This document shows, piece by piece, positions 34,561 through 43,408 of a stretch of DNA of 50,277 nucleotides (its first letter is position 1; each line of letters starts with the position of its first letter). Under the pieces are notes generated by a model. The model was not told the origin of the DNA. It searched no databases and saw only the letters and a list, made by a program, of their open reading frames with translations. The DNA comes from JBKDZR01 sp047971485 (lineage in GTDB: Bacteria; Pseudomonadota; Alphaproteobacteria; Rhodobacterales; Rhodobacteraceae), in the NCBI GenBank assembly GCA_047971485.1, contig JBKDZR010000064.1:1-50277 (forward strand). The letters run 5' to 3'. The position numbers and the translations under genes are program-made.

Positions 34561-35637
34561 ATGACTATTTGTTCTGAGATGACGCAAACGCGTCGCGCCC
34601 GTTTCGCCCCCCGGATTGCCGCTGCCGCGCTGCTCAGTGCCGGGCTGGGGATGCCCATGGCCGCCAGCGCCGCCGTGTCGGTCAGCTGGCAGAGCCCGGC
34701 CAACAACTCGACCTATGCCGTGGGCACTGTCGTGTCGCCGCTGGGGCAGGCCCTGGCCTCGGGTGTGACCGGTGCCGGCTTTGACTTTTCCATCGTGATG
34801 GACAGCTCGGGCAGCATGGCAAGCTGGGCGACGGCCACTGATGGCACGGGCGCCACGGTGTCCAAGTCCCGCCAGGCTTGGCAGCAGGAAGGCGCGATCG
34901 CCCTGGTCAACGGCCTGCCCGATACCGCCACGGTGTCGATCATCGAGTTTGACGGCGATGCCAACACCGTGATCGGTCAGACTGCCCTGAACTCGGTGGC
35001 CAACCGCCAGGCGGTGATCGATGCGATCAACACCGTCGATGCCTCCGGTGGCACCTATATCGGGCGCGGGATTGATGAATCCGCCAATAACAACCTGGTA
35101 CCGAACGGTACGGCGGGCTTTACCCAGCACATGGTTGTTCTGTCCGATGGCTCGACCTCGGGTGTTCCGGGGAATTCTGCAGCGGCCGCCGTTCTGGCCG
35201 GTGTTGAAACCATCGATTCCGTGGCCATGCCCGGGTCCAACATCACGACGATGCAAAGCATCGCCACCAATGGCAACGGCACCTTCATTGACGCCACCGG
35301 CAATATCGGGCTGATCACCGGCCTGCTGGGCGGTCTGCCGGGCGGTGGCCTGTCGGTGGGCATCGCGTCGCTTGAAGTGACGACCCCCGACGGGACGACG
35401 ACTGGGGTCGGCACCGGCGTGGGCGGGACCTTCACCTCGCCGGCCTATGCGCTGCAATTGGGCAACAACATCTTCACCGCCTTCGTGACGGGCACCGATG
35501 GCACCAGCGCCACGGCGACCCTGAACCTGATCGGTGTCGATGGCACTGCGCCGGTGCCGCTGCCGGCCGCTGGCTGGATGCTGCTCAGCGTTCTGGGTGG
35601 TCTGGGCGCCGCCCGTGGCCTGCGCCGCCGCGGCTGA
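34561..35637 (+). CDS. VWA-domain protein with VPLPA-CTERM sorting tail
   Basis: A 358-residue exported protein. GGAGG precedes the ATG at 34561; a signal peptide ends near ASAAVS (residue 38). After a short Ig-like region (about 40-75) comes a von Willebrand A domain with the MIDAS motif DSSGS at 81-85, the Thr of the second loop in DASGGTYIG, and VVLSDGSTS. The C-terminus (about 332-358) is VPLPAAGWMLLSVLGGLG followed by a basic RGLRRRG end: the tripartite VPLPA-CTERM signal, which in Rhodobacterales is thought to be cut by a dedicated exosortase. No exosortase gene is in the window. The role is probably a surface or extracellular adhesin-like protein linked to EPS. Confidence 0.88.
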   Translation: MTICSEMTQTRRARFAPRIAAAALLSAGLGMPMAASAAVSVSWQSPANNSTYAVGTVVSPLGQALASGVTGAGFDFSIVMDSSGSMASWATATDGTGATVSKSRQAWQQEGAIALVNGLPDTATVSIIEFDGDANTVIGQTALNSVANRQAVIDAINTVDASGGTYIGRGIDESANNNLVPNGTAGFTQHMVVLSDGSTSGVPGNSAAAAVLAGVETIDSVAMPGSNITTMQSIATNGNGTFIDATGNIGLITGLLGGLPGGGLSVGIASLEVTTPDGTTTGVGTGVGGTFTSPAYALQLGNNIFTAFVTGTDGTSATATLNLIGVDGTAPVPLPAAGWMLLSVLGGLGAARGLRRRG

Positions 35638-35657
35638 GGCCGATCTGACGACAGGAG

Positions 35658-35690
35658 GAAGCGGGCCATTGGTCCGCTTCTTTCGTTTTT
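35658..35690 (+). terminator. Intrinsic terminator after the VWA gene
   Basis: GAAGCGG (35658-35664) and CCGCTTC (35674-35680) form the stem, extended by GCC/GGT pairing inside, followed by TTTCGTTTTT. It stands 20 bases after the stop. Confidence 0.85.
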
Positions 35691-35752
35691 ACCTGATCTT
35701 TTCGTTTCTCCGCTTCTCTCTGCCTGCCTGCCCCTGATTTCCGGAGTGACCG

Positions 35753-37738
35753 ATGTTGCATGTCCTGTTCCTTGTCTTGTCCCTGACCGTGATCAGTCCT
35801 GTGCGGGCGATCCCCGTGGCGGCGGCGACGGTTGGTGGCGGCAATGATGCCGCCGGGGCCTTTGCCGATGTTCTGGCGGTCGGCACGGCGGTCAGGGAGC
35901 TGGAGGCGCAGTTGCGTGATCGTGGCGATCTGGCCACGGTGGTGGATCTGGCCCCGCAGCTTCTGGAACGTCTGCCCGATCACAATCGCCTGCGCCGTCT
36001 TTATGCCCTGGCCTTGGCCGCGTCCGGCGACAGCCGTGGGGCGCGGGCCGAACTGGACCGGGCGGGCGGCGATGAGGGCCGGGATTGGGCCGGGCTGGCC
36101 GAGGCGATGATCGCCCGTCAGGCCGGAGACCTGGAGGGCGCGCAGGCGGCGGTGGATCAGGTGCTGGTCCAGGCCCCGGAGAATGCCTATGCCCATAATC
36201 TTGACGGGACGCTGAAGGCCCGGACCGGGGACATCGCCGGGGCGATCCAGGCCTTTGGCCGCGCGGTGGATCTGGCCCCTGGGGCGGCGGCCTATCAGGG
36301 CAATCTCGGGGCGATGCTGTTGCAGGCCGGTGCTTATGCCCCGGCGCTGGCTGTGCTCGACCAGGCCGTTGCCCTGGCGCCGGACAATTGCGCGACATTG
36401 GTCATGCGCGCCACGGCCCTGACCGGGCTGGGGGCCTTTGCCCGGGCCGTGCCCGACCTGGAGACCTGCCTGAGCCGCAATCCGGGGGATCGGGCGGCAG
36501 CAGAGGCGCTGATGTCCGGCTATATGACGACCCGGGATTTCGAGGCAGCGGCCAGTGCGTTGCGCCGCCATGAGGCCGCCTTGCCCGATGCTGGGCGTTG
36601 GCAGGCCGATTTGGCGCTGCAGACGGGCGAAGGTGGCGCGGCGCTGCAGGCCCTTGCCGGGCTGGATCCGGCAGCGCCGGGCATCATGTTGCGCCGGGCC
36701 TATGGGCTGGCCCTGGTCGGGGACCGGGCCGGGGCCCTGGTTGCGGCCCGACAGGCGGTTACGGATGCGCCCGGGGATCCGGCAGCACATCGCGCGGCCT
36801 TGGGCCTGGCGCTGATCCAGGGTGCAGAGGGGCCGACACCGATCGATCCGGGCGGATCCCTTTTGGCGGCGCTTGGGGCGTCTGCGGCCGGGGATCCCGA
36901 AACTGCCCGCACTGCGCTGGCCGGGGCCACGGGCTTTGTGCCGGGGTTTTCGGTCGACGGGCTGGACCCCGCCGCCCTGATCGCGCCAGAGGCCCTGCCC
37001 GAGGTGGGTCTGGGGGCTGTTTTCGCGATAGCTGGCTATGCCATTCCGGCGCGGCGCTATCTGGACGGGCGGGAGGGGGCCCTGTCCGCCTATCTGTCGG
37101 GGCTGGCGGCGCGTATGGCCGGCGACCCGGAGGTGGCGCTGGCTGATTTCGCCCGGGCAGTGGACCAGGCGCCGGGTTTCGTTGCGGCCCGGCTGGAACG
37201 GGCGGGGCTGTTGATGGCGAATGGTCGCGCCGAAGAGGCCCGGGAAGATTATCGCACCGTGGTGGCCGAGACGCCCCTGCCGGCGGCGGTACTGCGCATC
37301 GGGGTGCTGTCCGAGGCGCTGGAGGACCCGGATGCCGCGCAGGCCGCCTATGAGCAGCTGGTCTCCCTGACCCCGGACAGCCCGATCGCCCTGAACCAGC
37401 TGGCCTGGTTCCTGGTCAGCCATGACCGCGATCTTGGCCGCGCCCTGGACCTTGCCGAACAGGCCGACCGTCTGCAGCCCGGCAATGCCAGTGTCAATGA
37501 CACGATCGGCTGGATTCAGTACCTGAACGGGGATCTGGAGGGGGCTGAACGGCGCCTGCGCGCGGCTTTTGACATCTCGGCCGGTCAGCAGGCCGAGATC
37601 CGCTATCATCTGGCCCGGGTTCTCCATGACCGGGGCGATCCGGCGGCAGCGGCGGCGCTGCTGACCGCAGTTGAGGCGCGGGGCCCCGAGGGGGCGGCCC
37701 TGCTGGAGGAGATCACGGGAATGCCGGAAGGGGACTGA
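35753..37738 (+). CDS. Exported TPR-repeat protein (PEP-CTERM-system-like)
   Basis: A 661-residue protein with a short signal peptide (MLHVLFLVLSLTVISPVRA). The rest is Ala/Leu/Gly-rich helical repeat with many TPR-type units: Gly8/Ala20/Pro32-like spacing is visible in NAYAHNLDGTLKARTGD, AAYQGNLGAMLLQAG and SPIALNQLAWFLVSHDRD. There is no lipobox cysteine, so it is soluble in the periplasm. TPR proteins of this kind accompany PEP-CTERM/exosortase and EPS loci (PrsT-type), and the neighbouring VPLPA-CTERM gene fits that context. It follows the VWA gene after a terminator, so it probably has its own promoter in 35690-35752. It converges with a GT2 gene (14-bp gap). Confidence 0.8.
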   Translation: MLHVLFLVLSLTVISPVRAIPVAAATVGGGNDAAGAFADVLAVGTAVRELEAQLRDRGDLATVVDLAPQLLERLPDHNRLRRLYALALAASGDSRGARAELDRAGGDEGRDWAGLAEAMIARQAGDLEGAQAAVDQVLVQAPENAYAHNLDGTLKARTGDIAGAIQAFGRAVDLAPGAAAYQGNLGAMLLQAGAYAPALAVLDQAVALAPDNCATLVMRATALTGLGAFARAVPDLETCLSRNPGDRAAAEALMSGYMTTRDFEAAASALRRHEAALPDAGRWQADLALQTGEGGAALQALAGLDPAAPGIMLRRAYGLALVGDRAGALVAARQAVTDAPGDPAAHRAALGLALIQGAEGPTPIDPGGSLLAALGASAAGDPETARTALAGATGFVPGFSVDGLDPAALIAPEALPEVGLGAVFAIAGYAIPARRYLDGREGALSAYLSGLAARMAGDPEVALADFARAVDQAPGFVAARLERAGLLMANGRAEEAREDYRTVVAETPLPAAVLRIGVLSEALEDPDAAQAAYEQLVSLTPDSPIALNQLAWFLVSHDRDLGRALDLAEQADRLQPGNASVNDTIGWIQYLNGDLEGAERRLRAAFDISAGQQAEIRYHLARVLHDRGDPAAAAALLTAVEARGPEGAALLEEITGMPEGD

Positions 37739-37752
37739 TCCCGGTCTGCGGA

Positions 37753-38499
37753 TCAGTTCCGGATCAGCCGGGCCAGGATCGCGTTGCTGGCATATTGGGT
37801 GAAGGACCAGGCGGCCTGGGGCAGGGGCAGACCTTCGCAGTCGCGCAGCACCGTCCAGGTCGCCCGGGCCGCCATCAGCTTGTTGGCCGACAGGGATCCC
37901 GGCTGCACCCGATAGCTGGCCAAGGGCGTTTGTATCCCGATGGCCGGCCCATGCTGGCGCAACAGCTGCAGCCACAGGGCATAGTCCTGCCGGCGGGGCA
38001 GGTCGGGCATCGGCACCTTGCCATAGCGCGCACTGTCATAGATCGCGGTCAGGCAGCCGATCGGATTGCCGGCCAGGGCCCGGGTGTAATCTACCCGTTC
38101 CGGCACGGTGACAGTGGACAGATAGTGCCCGTCGGCATCCATCCGTCGATAGGCCGCAAAGACAAAGCCCGCGCCCCCCTCCAGCACCGGGATCTGGGCT
38201 GACAGCTTGCCCGGATCCCACAGGTCATCGGCATCGAGAAAGGCGATATAGCGCCCCCGTGCGGCCGCGATCCCGGCATTGCGGGCTGCGGCCGCCCCGG
38301 TCGGTCCGGACAGGGACAGGGCATGGATCCGGGGATCGGCGGTTACCGCCTCGGTGATGATCGCGGCGGATCCGTCGCCTGAGTGGTCGTCGACCAGCCA
38401 CAATTCCCAGTCGGTCCAGTCCTGGGCGCGGATCGAGGCGATGGTCTCGGTCAGGGTGCGGGCGGCGTTATGAACCGGGGTCACGATTGAGACCGGCAT
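37753..38499 (-). CDS. GT2-family glycosyltransferase
   Basis: A 248-residue GT-A glycosyltransferase. Motifs are VSIVTPVHNAARTL, LVDDHSGDGS (first Asp pair), GAAAARNAGIAAARGRYIAF and LDADDLWDPGKL (DxD metal site). The acceptor-side half has RRQDYALWLQLL, in the place of the catalytic ED/QDY motif. It resembles EPS glycosyltransferases of the ExoO/ExoU kind; the sugar is not determined. The ATG at 38499 gives the standard N-terminus; a GTG at 38523 would add eight residues. Confidence 0.85.
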   Translation of the reverse strand: MPVSIVTPVHNAARTLTETIASIRAQDWTDWELWLVDDHSGDGSAAIITEAVTADPRIHALSLSGPTGAAAARNAGIAAARGRYIAFLDADDLWDPGKLSAQIPVLEGGAGFVFAAYRRMDADGHYLSTVTVPERVDYTRALAGNPIGCLTAIYDSARYGKVPMPDLPRRQDYALWLQLLRQHGPAIGIQTPLASYRVQPGSLSANKLMAARATWTVLRDCEGLPLPQAAWSFTQYASNAILARLIRN

Positions 38500-38610
38500 G
38501 GGATAGGCGGGCAAGGGGATCACCGGAGGCAGGCAAAGGGTTGGTCGATGACAGGCGAGAAGCGCAGAGATTGCAAGGGTATGGATCGCCTAAATGCAGA
38601 CGCCGCCTGA

Positions 38611-38657
38611 GCATGTTGCTCAAAACTGGGTACCGGTTTTGTGCTTCTCGAACATGC
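38611..38657. repeat. Nested palindromic repeat of alphaproteobacterial intergenic type
   Basis: GCATGTT (38611-38617) pairs with AACATGC (38651-38657), enclosing CAAAACTGGGTACCGGTTTT plus G (38621-38641), which itself folds into a 9-bp imperfect hairpin. The arrangement GAGCATGTT...AAACYGG...CCGGTTTTG...AACATGC resembles small palindromic repeats common between genes of Rhizobiales and relatives (from memory, no search done). It lies between divergently read genes in the non-coding 38500-38802 stretch, which otherwise shows no gene. Confidence 0.45.
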
Positions 38658-38802
38658 GGTGTCAAAGACTGAGAGCGTGTCGTGTGAATACGAATGAACG
38701 CGATATGTTCCAGGCCAAGGCAGGCTTTGTAGCCTTACCCACTTGGTGCTGGACAGGGGGGTGCGGCTGCTCACAGATGGGCAGGGCAAGGGCGGGGGTG
38801 GT

Positions 38803-40191
38803 ATGGCGCCGAAATTCGGGACAAGCGGTTTGCGCGGTCTGGTCAGCGATCTGAGCGATGACCTGATCACCACCTATATCCGTGCGTTTGCCCTGGCCTG
38901 TGATCATGGCGGGCGGGTCTGGCTGGGCTGGGATCTGCGGCCATCCTCGCCCCGGATCGCCGAGGTTGTGGCACGGGCGGCGCAGGCGGCGGGGGTGGCG
39001 GTGATCCGCGCCGGGGCTGTCCCGACGCCGGCGCTGGCCCTGGCAGCGCAGGAGGCAGGGGCGGTGATGGTCACCGGCAGCCATATTCCGGCCGATCGCA
39101 ACGGGCTGAAATTCTACACCCGCCAGGGTGAGCTGACCAAGACAGGTGAGGCCGCGCTGACCGCTGCCCTGGGTTGTCCCCTGCCGGCCTTGCCCCCGGG
39201 GGGGATCACCGAAGATACTGGGGTCGGGGCACGCTTTCTGGCCCGCTATCACAGGGCTTTCGGATCGGGTGTACTGAGGGGCCGGCGGATCGGGGTCTAT
39301 GCGCAGAGTGCGGTTGGCCGGGATCTGTTGGCCGAAATGTTGGCCGCCCTGGGCGCTGAGGTCCTGCCCCTGGGCCGATCCACCGATTTCGTGCCTCTGG
39401 ATACCGAAGCGGTGGATCCTGCCACCCGTGCGCAACTGAAAGCCTGGGCGATGAGGCACCGGCTGGATGCCATCGCCGCCACCGATGGTGATTCCGATCG
39501 CCCACTTCTGAGCGATGAAACCGGCCAGCTGATCCCCGGCGACCTGCTGGGCCAGATCACCGCCGAAACCCTGGGCGCCGAGACGGTCGTCACCCCGGTT
39601 TCGTCGAATTCCGGGGTCTTGGCCAAACCCTGCTTCGAACGGATCATCCGAACCCAGATCGGATCGCCTCATGTCATCGCCGGCATGGCGCAGGGGGCAG
39701 GGCGCGTCTTGGGCTATGAGGCCAATGGCGGGGTCCTGCTGGGCTTTGCCGCCCAGGGTCCGGCCGGTCCGCTGCCGCCCCTGTGGACGCGAGACGCCTT
39801 TCTGCCGATCCTCACCGTGCTGGTCGCGGCCGGTGCGGCCCCGCTCTCGGTGCGGGTGGCGCGTGAACCGGGCCGCTTCACGGCCAAAGGGCGTCTGGAA
39901 AGGATACCGCCGGCCCCGATGCAACGGCTGATGGCAGATCTGGCCGGCGATCGGGCGGCCCGGGCCGGCTTTCTTGCCGCGCTTGGCTTGTCTGAAACGG
40001 GGCTGGATCTGACGGACGGGGTGCGCATGCTCCTGCGCGACGGCGAGGTGGTCCATGTCCGGGCGTCAGGCAACGCCCCGGAACTGCGCCTCTATACCGA
40101 GGCCACCAGCCCGCGTGCGGCCGACAGTCTGTTGGCGGCCGGACTGGCCGAGCTGTCCCAACGCCTGGCATCCCCTGGTCCGGGGCGGTAA
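38803..40191 (+). CDS. manB: Phosphomannomutase/phosphoglucomutase-family protein (ManB-like)
   Basis: A 462-residue alpha-D-phosphohexomutase. KFGTSGLRG (4-12) opens domain 1, the phosphoserine loop is VTGSHIPADRNGLKFY with Ser93, and the Mg2+ loop is DGDSDR (228-233). The sugar-specificity loop reads GYEANGGVLLGF and the phosphate-binding loop RASGNAPELRLYTE. The TGSHIP form in place of TASHNP is typical of one ManB/RfbK-type branch in alphaproteobacteria. It would make mannose-1-phosphate for the ManC protein that converges with it at 40294. The start at 38803 puts FGTSGLRG in the right place; upstream residues in the open frame are low-complexity. Confidence 0.88.
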   Translation: MAPKFGTSGLRGLVSDLSDDLITTYIRAFALACDHGGRVWLGWDLRPSSPRIAEVVARAAQAAGVAVIRAGAVPTPALALAAQEAGAVMVTGSHIPADRNGLKFYTRQGELTKTGEAALTAALGCPLPALPPGGITEDTGVGARFLARYHRAFGSGVLRGRRIGVYAQSAVGRDLLAEMLAALGAEVLPLGRSTDFVPLDTEAVDPATRAQLKAWAMRHRLDAIAATDGDSDRPLLSDETGQLIPGDLLGQITAETLGAETVVTPVSSNSGVLAKPCFERIIRTQIGSPHVIAGMAQGAGRVLGYEANGGVLLGFAAQGPAGPLPPLWTRDAFLPILTVLVAAGAAPLSVRVAREPGRFTAKGRLERIPPAPMQRLMADLAGDRAARAGFLAALGLSETGLDLTDGVRMLLRDGEVVHVRASGNAPELRLYTEATSPRAADSLLAAGLAELSQRLASPGPGR

Positions 40192-40210
40192 CGGGGCCGA
40201 CGCTCCACCG

Positions 40211-40264
40211 CCGCGCGGGTATCCGCGCGGCCCGGCCCAACGGAAGAAGACGCCGTCTGGCGTC
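40211..40264. terminator. Tandem hairpins between convergent manB and manC
   Basis: CCGCGCGG-GTAT-CCGCGCGG (40211-40230) and GACGCC-GTCT-GGCGTC (40249-40264) are perfect 8-bp and 6-bp stems, each with a four-base loop, in the 102-bp gap between two converging genes. T-runs are short, so bidirectional termination is plausible but not certain. Confidence 0.5.
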
Positions 40265-40293
40265 GTACGACGGGCGGGAGGGCCCCTTTCCTG

Positions 40294-41718
40294 TCATTCC
40301 CGGTTGTAGACATCCTCGTAGCGGGTGATGTCATCCTCGCCCAGATAAGCCCCGGTCTGCACCTCGATCAGATGCAGATCCACCTTGCCGGGGTTCTCCA
40401 GCCGATGCCGGGCCCCCACCGGGATATAGACCGACTGGTTCTCCGAGATCAGCCGCTCTTCCCCACCAATACTGACCCGCGCCGTGCCCTTGACCACGAT
40501 CCAGTGCTCGGACCGGTGCAGATGGCTCTGTAGTGACAGCTGGCGCCCCGGCGGCACCATGATCCGCTTGACTTGAAACCGTGCATCCCGGGCCAGGGTC
40601 TCGTACCAGCCCCAGGGCCGATAGCTGCGCGGAAAGGTATCGGCCTCGCAGGCGCCGGCGGCCTTCATCTCCTGAACCGCCTGCCTGACCGCCTGCACAT
40701 CCCCCATGGCCGTCACCAGTACCGCATCGCGCATGGCCACCACGGCCAGATCCCTCAGCCCGATTCCCACCAGCCGCGGCCCGTCTTCGCCCGATTGCAG
40801 CAGCGATCCCGCACAATCAATCGCCGTGACTGCCCCAGCGGTGACCAGTCCGGACCCGGCCGTATCCTTCTCGCGCCAGACCGCATCCCAGGCGCCCAGG
40901 TCCGACCAGCCACATGCCAGCGGTACCGTGGCGACATCACCGGCCTTTTCCATGATCGCATAGTCGAGGCTGCCTTCGGGAATGCGGGCGAACGCCGCCT
41001 CACCGAGACGCAGAAATCCCAGATCGGGATAGGCCTCGGCCATTGCCGCCCGGGCCGGGGCGATCATTTCCGGGGCCAGGCGTTCATAGGCCTGGATCAA
41101 CGTACTGACACGGAACAGAAAAATCCCCGCATTCCACAAATAACGCCCGGAGGCGACCATCGCCTCGGCCGCCTCTGCCCCGGGTTTTTCCACGAAGCGC
41201 AGAACATCGGTGACGCGCGGGGTGAAATCCCCCGGCGCCTCAGCCAGTTCCAGATAGCCATAGCCGGTCTCTGCCCGATCCGGGGGCAGACCGAAGGTGA
41301 TCATCCGACCGCTATGTGCCGCCGGGATGGCGGCGGTCAGGGCCGCATGAAAAGCCGCTTCGTCGTGGATCACGTGATCCGAAGGCGCCACGGCCATCAG
41401 CGCATCGCCCTGGTCCCGGGCTGCCAGATGCAGCGCCGCGCACAGGATTGCAGGGGCCGTGTTGCGCGCCTCGGGTTCCAGCAGGATCGTGGCCTGGGTC
41501 ACGCCGGTGGCCGACAGCTGTTCGGCGACCAGAAAGCGGAAATCGGATTGGCTGAGGATCACCGGTTGCGCGAAATCCGGCCCCGAAAAGCGCCGCACCG
41601 TGGCCTGGAACAGGCTGTCGTCATTGAACAGCGGGGAGAACTGCTTGGGGTAATCCCGGCGCGACAGGGGCCAGAGCCGGGTCCCAGACCCGCCACACAG
41701 GATCACCGGGTGGATCAT
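40294..41718 (-). CDS. manC: Mannose-1-phosphate guanylyltransferase / mannose-6-phosphate isomerase
   Basis: A 474-residue bifunctional type II enzyme. The N-terminal pyrophosphorylase signature is GGSGTRLWPLSRRDYPKQF (9-27), followed by the FVEKP sugar-phosphate loop and WNAGIFLF. The C-terminal cupin (about 360-470) has the isomerase motif LQSHLHRSEHWIVVKGTA with metal-binding histidines and ends in LHLIEVQTG. Products are GDP-mannose and the fructose-6-P/mannose-6-P interconversion. It is six bases downstream of galE on the same strand, so the two form an operon. Confidence 0.95.
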   Translation of the reverse strand: MIHPVILCGGSGTRLWPLSRRDYPKQFSPLFNDDSLFQATVRRFSGPDFAQPVILSQSDFRFLVAEQLSATGVTQATILLEPEARNTAPAILCAALHLAARDQGDALMAVAPSDHVIHDEAAFHAALTAAIPAAHSGRMITFGLPPDRAETGYGYLELAEAPGDFTPRVTDVLRFVEKPGAEAAEAMVASGRYLWNAGIFLFRVSTLIQAYERLAPEMIAPARAAMAEAYPDLGFLRLGEAAFARIPEGSLDYAIMEKAGDVATVPLACGWSDLGAWDAVWREKDTAGSGLVTAGAVTAIDCAGSLLQSGEDGPRLVGIGLRDLAVVAMRDAVLVTAMGDVQAVRQAVQEMKAAGACEADTFPRSYRPWGWYETLARDARFQVKRIMVPPGRQLSLQSHLHRSEHWIVVKGTARVSIGGEERLISENQSVYIPVGARHRLENPGKVDLHLIEVQTGAYLGEDDITRYEDVYNRE

Positions 41719-41724
41719 CGCATC

Positions 41725-42717
41725 TTAGCCGTCATAGCCCGGCCCCTGATGCCAGGCCCAGGCGGTTTCGATCATCCGCTCCAGGCTGGAGTGTTCCGGC
41801 CGCCAGCCCAGCACCCGCCCGGCCCGGTCCGACCCCGAAACCAGCGCCGCACAATCGCCGGCCCGGCGTGGTCCGTCGGTGCAGGGCACTGGCCGGCCTG
41901 TGACCCGGCCCACGGTCTCGATCACCTCGCGCACGGAAAACCCGTGCCCGGTGCCCAGGTTGAACGCCTCCGAGGGGCCCCCGGCCAGCAGATAATCCAG
42001 CCCCAGCAAATGGGCGGCGATCAGATCGCTGACATGAACGTAATCGCGCAGGCAGGTGCCGTCCGGTGTCGGATAATCCTGGCCAAAGACGGTCAGCCCG
42101 TCGCGCCGGCCCATCACCGCCTCGATCGCCAGGGGGATCAGATGGGTCTCGGGGCGGTGATATTCGCCGATCTCGGCTGCGGGATCGGCCCCGGCGACGT
42201 TGAAATAGCGAAAGAAGACATGGTTCAGGGTCACGCCCGGCTGGGCGGCGAAATTGGCGATCATGTCCTCGACCGCGCGTTTCGAGGCGCCATAGGCATT
42301 GGCCGGGTTCTGTGGACAACTCTCATCCAGCATCACCCCATCCTGTTCGCCATAGGTGGCGCAGGTTGAGGAAAAGACCAGGTTTTCCACCCCATGGGCC
42401 GCCATGGCCTGCAGCAGGCGCAGCGATCCGATGACATTGTTGTCCCAGTAAAGCCCCGGATCGCGTGAGGCCTGGCCGACATCCGACAGGGCGGCGAAAT
42501 GCAGCACGGCCACAGGACGGTGGCGGGCAATCACCGCATCCAGTCGGTCGCGATCGCGCAGGTCGCCCTCTTCCAGGGGGCCAAAGCGTACCGCCGCTCG
42601 CCAGCCGGTGCTGAGATTGTCATAGCTGACCGGCACATGGCCGGCCGCAGCCAGGGCCTTGCAGGCATGGGATCCGATATAGCCGGCGCCGCCCGTTACC
42701 AGAATTGTCTTCGTCAT
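41725..42717 (-). CDS. galE: UDP-glucose 4-epimerase
   Basis: A 330-residue GalE of normal length. The NAD motif is GGAGYIG (9-15), the catalytic set is SSTCATYG plus YGASK, and the substrate region FRYFNVAGADP, with LRDYVHVSDLIAAH, is diagnostic. It interconverts UDP-glucose and UDP-galactose. It is upstream of manC on the minus strand with a six-base gap; the 199 bp before it holds an AT-rich spot near 42742-42768 that could be its promoter. Confidence 0.94.
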   Translation of the reverse strand: MTKTILVTGGAGYIGSHACKALAAAGHVPVSYDNLSTGWRAAVRFGPLEEGDLRDRDRLDAVIARHRPVAVLHFAALSDVGQASRDPGLYWDNNVIGSLRLLQAMAAHGVENLVFSSTCATYGEQDGVMLDESCPQNPANAYGASKRAVEDMIANFAAQPGVTLNHVFFRYFNVAGADPAAEIGEYHRPETHLIPLAIEAVMGRRDGLTVFGQDYPTPDGTCLRDYVHVSDLIAAHLLGLDYLLAGGPSEAFNLGTGHGFSVREVIETVGRVTGRPVPCTDGPRRAGDCAALVSGSDRAGRVLGWRPEHSSLERMIETAWAWHQGPGYDG

Positions 42718-42916
42718 GCCGGATCTCTTGCCGAAGGCTCTTTAAGAAAAAGTTGATAAAATTTTTCGGATCGGGATCCCGTCGAGGTCAGCCGTCTGGA
42801 CATGCCATGTTTCCACCTCCCGGGATCGCCTGTTCTCGGGGCGCCCAAAACTGGCCGGGCCCTTTGGGGGGCATGCTGTGGGCCGCAGGTGCGCCCGGTG
42901 ACCATCACCGCCCCTG

Positions 42917-43408
42917 TCATCCATGCTGCGTGTCGCCGTTGATGAACCCCCGCAGCCGGGTGATCAGGGCGTCGTGGCTGGGGCTGCGGCTGGGTGAGGC
43001 CGGGGTGAGGGCAGGATCGGTCAGCAGCGGGGCCAGGTCCTCGGGCTGCCAGGCGACATGAATGCCGGGCAGGGACTGAACCTGGCGGGCGGTGGCAACC
43101 TGGTGATCGTTGCGATGCTCGTTCAGGCTGTGGCGCCGGGGCATGATGATCAGCGGCCGGCCCAGGCGCTTGGCCGACAGGATGGATCCGATCCCGGCAT
43201 GGGCGACAACCACCCGTGCCTCGGCGAACAGTTGCTCGAATTCCGCCGGGTTCAGGTGGGGCCGCAGGGTCAGCGCAGGCCAGAGGTCGGGATCGGCCTC
43301 GGGTCCGGCCTGGGCAAAGACCTGTTCGTTCAGGCCCGGGGCCAGCGCGTTCATCGCGTCGATCAGGCGTGGAAAGGGCAGTTGGGTGCCGACGGTCACG
43401 AAGATCAC
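42917..43408 (-). CDS. pssE: PssE/Alg13-like catalytic subunit of a split glycosyltransferase
   Basis: A 163-residue protein beginning at a GTG that overlaps the upstream stop codon (GTGA). IFVTVGTQLPFPRLIDAMN is the standard opening of PssE/Alg13-type GT28 C-terminal domains, and VVVAHAGIGSILSAKRLGRPLIIMPRR is the UDP-sugar-binding region. It needs a membrane-recruiting Alg14-like partner, which is the gene before. In rhizobia PssD/PssE adds the second sugar, glucuronate, to the EPS lipid intermediate; the same sugar here is possible but not proved. The longer open frame upstream (to 43645) only overlaps pssD. Confidence 0.88.
   Translation of the reverse strand: MIFVTVGTQLPFPRLIDAMNALAPGLNEQVFAQAGPEADPDLWPALTLRPHLNPAEFEQLFAEARVVVAHAGIGSILSAKRLGRPLIIMPRRHSLNEHRNDHQVATARQVQSLPGIHVAWQPEDLAPLLTDPALTPASPSRSPSHDALITRLRGFINGDTQHG

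Noticed and set aside
35585..37975. A 796-codon open frame on the minus strand
   Set aside because: Antisense to the TPR protein and to parts of two neighbours; Gly/Arg/Gln-rich without recognisable fold.
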